DNA of 64,000 nt from Callorhinus ursinus (lineage: Eukaryota; Chordata; Mammalia; Carnivora; Otariidae). Numbering within the stretch: position 1 is the first letter of the stretch; each line of letters starts with the position of its first letter. The notes under the pieces were generated by a model that did not search any database, had not been told where the DNA came from, and saw only the letters and a list, made by a program, of their open reading frames with translations. Positions 60,395 to 64,000 of this stretch are shown in pieces. The stretch lies in assembly GCF_003265705.1 (NCBI RefSeq), contig NW_020313057.1, forward strand, positions 5,378,107-5,442,106. Reading direction: 5' to 3'. The position numbers were made by a program, and so were the translations under genes.

Positions 60395-61315
60395 TCTGGC
60401 ACCATTCACTTGTGAGTTTCTGTATCTGAAAGACAGGAATTAAGTGTTAAATATTTAAGATTCTTTGATTTCTTTACAGAGATACTATATGATATGAATA
60501 TAGCATTTTGATTTAATTTTGCTAGCATTGTTTCTTTGGAAGAGCTTAGGCTACCTCACTTAAAATATCTACTTCTCACAAAATGGTAGTAGCAATCCAC
60601 CCCCCTCAAAAAAAAAAAAAAAATATATATATAATATAAAAGTGGCAGGTAGTTTCATTTGCCTATAGGAAGATCAGGAGTGACTGGAGTTTCATATCTT
60701 GTTTGCTTATGTGGTTTTGGCACTAAATAGATATTTATTCTCTGAAAGAGGTACATGTTGCACCTGTGTCTTGCCGACATTTGTGTGTGTGTGTGTAGAA
60801 AAAGTTGTAATTGTATCCTGGAATTTTCCTTTCACTAAATTAACAAGTGAATTAAAAAATATTAGAGTAATGTTTTTCATGAAATAAGTGAAAGAATATT
60901 GTTTTTAAGTTTCTTAATATATTAAATTCAATAATTTTATATAAATCAGTAGTGGCAAATTAATATTTTATTATGGAATTAATGCAATATTTATAAGCTA
61001 GTTGGCTCTCTGGGCTTTTGCTCCTGTTTCTTTTTATTCGGTTTGGACATTTTAATGCTTGTTAGCATATCTGTAGTAAGATAAGAAAAGAGAAGGTGAA
61101 GTAAGATTTTGAGAAGTCAGTCACAATGGGAAAAAATTGAATAGATGTGGTTAAAATTTTATAAAATTTAGGTATATGTGCATTGGCTAGATCTGTGTAT
61201 TTTGCTTATGACTTATAAAAATGAATTGGCATACAGTAACTATTGACATTAATGTTTAAAAATTTAAAAAATCTCTTTGTCTTACATGTTTCTTTTTTCT
61301 CATTGTAGCTTTGTT
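57403..61315 (+). other. Probable first intron; no exon recognised
   Basis: After the CpG island fades (about 57900) the DNA is AT-rich and unusually free of recent SINEs and L1 until 61.3 kb. MIR/L2 scraps may lie near 59860-59910 and 60030-60200. A run of about 30 T at 60361-60391, a poly-A followed by (TA)n at 60608-60636 and (GT)n at 60782-60798 are present. No splice-bounded coding exon was recognised. Confidence 0.4.
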
Positions 61316-61325
61316 TTGGATTGTC

Positions 61326-61538
61326 CTATTAGAGGTTGGTGGGCAGGTTGAGAGGAGAGTGCATGGGGCGCAAGTGGGGGGGGGGGACGGGCAGAGGGAG
61401 AGGGCCAGAGAGAATCCCAGGGAGGCTCCACAGTCAGTGTGGAACTAGATGTGGGGTTCGATTTCATGACTCTGAAATCGTGACCAGAGCCGAAATCAAG
61501 AGTCAGATGTTTAACTGACTGAGCCACCCAGGTGCCCC
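61326..61538 (-). repeat. CanSINE, diverged
   Basis: Minus-strand SINE lacking the T-rich tail at its left. The short duplication TGGATTGTC at 61317-61325 and 61539-61547 supports the edges. Confidence 0.85.
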
Positions 61539-61739
61539 TGGATTGTCTTTTTAAAAATCATTATTTCATTTACCTCCTTTTTATTAGCTTGGGATTATGT
61601 ATTCCTTTGCCGTTCCTTAAGTGTTTGCCTAAGAAATTCTATGTTTTCTCAGCTTATCAGAGTGTAGTATTAATTGAGACTTCCACTCTTTTTTCCAGAG
61701 AATGAAACATTTTAAAACATTTAAAAACATTTAAGTTAA

Positions 61740-62660
61740 TTTTCTTTCTTCTTTTTTTAACCTATTTCGTTGTTACTGTGTTTTAAAATGCATATATATT
61801 TTAAACCCCAAAGATGTATTTCTGTTGTTAGAGAATTTCTGTTGTTCACTGTTATAATTCAGTTAGACTTACTTCATTTTCTTTTCCTTCATTCCTTCTT
61901 GTGTTACTGACCTTCCAACTGAAATAGTTTTCCTTCTGCCTGAAGAATACCCTTTAGTATTTTCTTTAAAATAGATATTGTATTGACAAATTTTCAAACT
62001 TTTTATTTGAGAATGTTTTTATTCCACCTGCATTCTTGAAGGATACATTTTGCTAGGTATAGAATTCTAGACTGGGGATACATACATACATATTAGTCCT
62101 TTGGAAAAGAGATTATTCTCTAATATTTGGCTTTGTTTCTATTGACAAGTCAGTTATAGTTTATCACTTTTTTATTGGTAATTTGTTTCTTTCTCAGGCT
62201 ACTTTTGAGATTTTCTTTTGTCTTTGGGTTTCAAATAATCCTCCCCTTTTTTGCTTGGGGTATATACCTTTTGATGCTGCGTCTGGATGTCTTTCATCAG
62301 TTTTGGATAGTTCTCAGATATCATCTCTTCAAATATTGCTTCTTCCCATTCTCTTGCTTGCTCTTTCTGGGACTTCAGTTCCATGGTGTCAGAGCTCACT
62401 GACTCCTGTATGTATTTCACTTGTCTTCTGTATTTTCCACTTTTTTCTTTTTTTTTTTCTGTTCTGGATATTTTCTTGTGGTCTGTCTTCCAGTTTACTT
62501 AAGTTAGTTTTTACCTCTGTCTAATCTGCTCTAAATGTTATTCTCCGGGTTCTTAATTTTGGTTAATTGTATTTTGCACTCTAGAATTTCAGTTTGGTTC
62601 CTTTGAAAAACTGCTATGCCACTTTCATAATTTCTAATTCCCTATCAAAATTTTCAAGCT
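61740..62660 (-). repeat. Old L1 ORF1 region, antisense
   Basis: Reversed L1 ORF1 text: TTTTGCTAGGTATAGAATTC near 62048, TAGTTCTCAGATATCATCTC near 62308, CTGCTATGCC near 62611. No usable frame. May extend to about 63150. Confidence 0.65.
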
Positions 62661-63172
62661 TTGCGCATATCTCTTTGAACAGAGTAAGCTATCCCATAGG
62701 TTTTTTCTGTGATCTTTTATTTTTCGAGCGGTCTTATATCCCTGTGTGCCTACTTATCTTTGATTGTGTACTGTTTATTCTATTTGAAAAAATATTTCTA
62801 GAAGTAATTATAGATTTAGGTAAAGACTTTTCTAGTTGCTTTTGCCAGGCACTTGGGATTACCTTTATTCAAACTGAGGTTTTTTTGTTTGTTTGTTTGT
62901 TTGTTTTGAGTCTATGCAAGGACTGGTTTAGTGTGCTTCCGTGTTATCTCTTCTGGGATTCAGCTTTTTGGGGTCTTATTGTAAAGCAGGGGATGGCTCC
63001 CTTGGTGGATCTTGTACTTTGACATTTTGTCTTCCTTCCAGTTTTTTGATTAGGCAAACATTTCCAGGAGGGAAGAAACCCCAGCGTGCCCTGCTCCTCT
63101 CTGTTCTCTTGGACTCTGCCTGGTAATTCCTTATTACCTTGTCAGTTCTTTGATTACCATCCTACCCCACCC

Positions 63173-63366
63173 TTTTTTTTTTTTTAAAGATTTTATTTAT
63201 TTATTGGAGAGATACAGAGAGAGAGCTAGAGAGCACAAGTGAGGGAGAAGGAGAAGCAGGCTCCCCACAGAGCAGGGGAGCCCGATGCAGGGCTCGATCC
63301 CAGGATCCTGGGATCATGACCTGAGCCGAAGGCAGATGCTTAACGACTGAGCCACCCAGGCACCCC
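63173..63366 (-). repeat. CanSINE, first of a tandem pair
   Basis: Minus-strand SINE whose head (CCACCCAGGCACCCCCC) runs straight into the T-run of the next SINE. Confidence 0.92.
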
Positions 63367-63368
63367 CC

Positions 63369-63387
63369 TTTTTTTTTTTTAAAGATT

Positions 63388-63422
<35 letters not shown>

Positions 63423-63600
63423 TTTGACAGAGAGAGAGAGAGAGAGAGCGTGTACAAGGAGGCAGAGCGGCAGGCAGAGGGAGAGGGAGAAGCAGGCTCC
63501 CTGCTGAGCAGAGTCCAACGTGGGGCTTGATCCCAGGGTCCTGGGATCATGACCTGAGCTGAAGGCAGTCACTTAATCGACTGAGCCACCCAGGTGCCCC
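63369..63600 (-). repeat. CanSINE, second of a tandem pair
   Basis: Minus-strand SINE with an expanded (ATTT)n tail at 63386-63424. The word CCCCCTTTTT occurs on both sides. Confidence 0.92.
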
Positions 63601-63604
63601 CCTT

Positions 63605-64000
63605 TTTAAATTAAGGTATAATATACATATAATAATATGTGCTAATCTTAAATATATGCCATGAAGAATTTTTATAAATATAATGAAGTGTATAATCATA
63701 TCCAGTTGTTCAGTATATAGAACATTTTTGCCACTCCAGAAGGCCCTGTCACACTCAGGATGGATGGGGAACCATCCATACCACCTTCCTTCCCTGCCTC
63801 AGGTAACAATTACTCAGTTTTCTGTTACCATAGACTAGTTTTGCATTTTTTGGTTTTCTTGTCAAAATAGTATCACACAGTATGTTCTACTGTCTTGTGT
63901 CTGATCTGGCTTTTTTCATTCGTCATTGTATAGTATTAATGAAATTCAGCTATGTTTTTGCACATAGCAGTAGTGTTTCTCTTTTATTGCCCTGTACTTG
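63605..64000 (-). repeat. Ancient L1 3' UTR fragment (antisense)
   Basis: TAAATTAAGGTATAATATAC, CATAGACTAGTTTTGCATTT and CACACAGTATGTTCTACTGT follow reversed old L1 3' UTR order. Runs off the window end. Confidence 0.7.

Overview
This window is nuclear DNA of a carnivoran mammal. The main evidence is about 36 copies of a tRNA-Lys-derived SINE whose sense strand opens GGGGCGCCTGGGTGGCTCAG and ends in a CT-rich stretch and an A-rich tail, the CanSINE/SINEC design found only in Carnivora. The internal wording (CTGCCTTCGGCTCAGGTCAT, GATCCCAGGGTCCTGGGATC) fits an arctoid (bear, seal or mustelid lineage) better than dog or cat; this is inference from remembered family consensus. L1 LINEs of a young carnivore subfamily support the same placement. 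No microbial operons, phage or CRISPR are present.

Layout. 1-2 kb: SINE, 5'-truncated young L1 (minus), SINE. 2.05-2.47 kb: small CpG-rich patch of unknown role. 2.5-14 kb: largely unique DNA with scattered SINEs, ancient L1 3' ends and ERVL-MaLR (MLT1-like) LTRs. 14.4-16.06 kb: a cluster of two processed retrocopies, RPL21 (broken and split by a nested SINE pair) and HMGN2 (open frame intact), inserted side by side. 16-30 kb: intergenic or intronic DNA with old L1, MIR, MLT1 and SINE copies. 30.3-33.8 kb: an old antisense L1 with an internal deletion and several SINE insertions. 33.8-39 kb: old repeats, a possible LTR at 34.9-35.6 kb and unique DNA. 39.18-44.01 kb: a 4.8-kb young L1 on the minus strand with a perfect 19-bp target-site duplication. 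44-56.6 kb: repeats and unique DNA, including an unidentified retroposed transcript at 52.07-52.42 kb inside an MLT1-like LTR. 56.85-57.9 kb: a strong CpG island with a YY1 site and a good splice donor, the likely promoter and non-coding first exon of a plus-strand gene. 57.9-64 kb would be its first intron.

No exon of a recognisable, functioning protein-coding gene was found. The most likely functional element is the CpG-island promoter at 57 kb, and its gene cannot be named from this window. The remaining signal is transposition history: about 20 SINEs and all three retrocopies can be bounded by target-site duplications, and nested insertions give relative ages. Repeat family names are from memory of consensus features; a RepeatMasker run with a carnivore library would settle subfamilies and exact edges.
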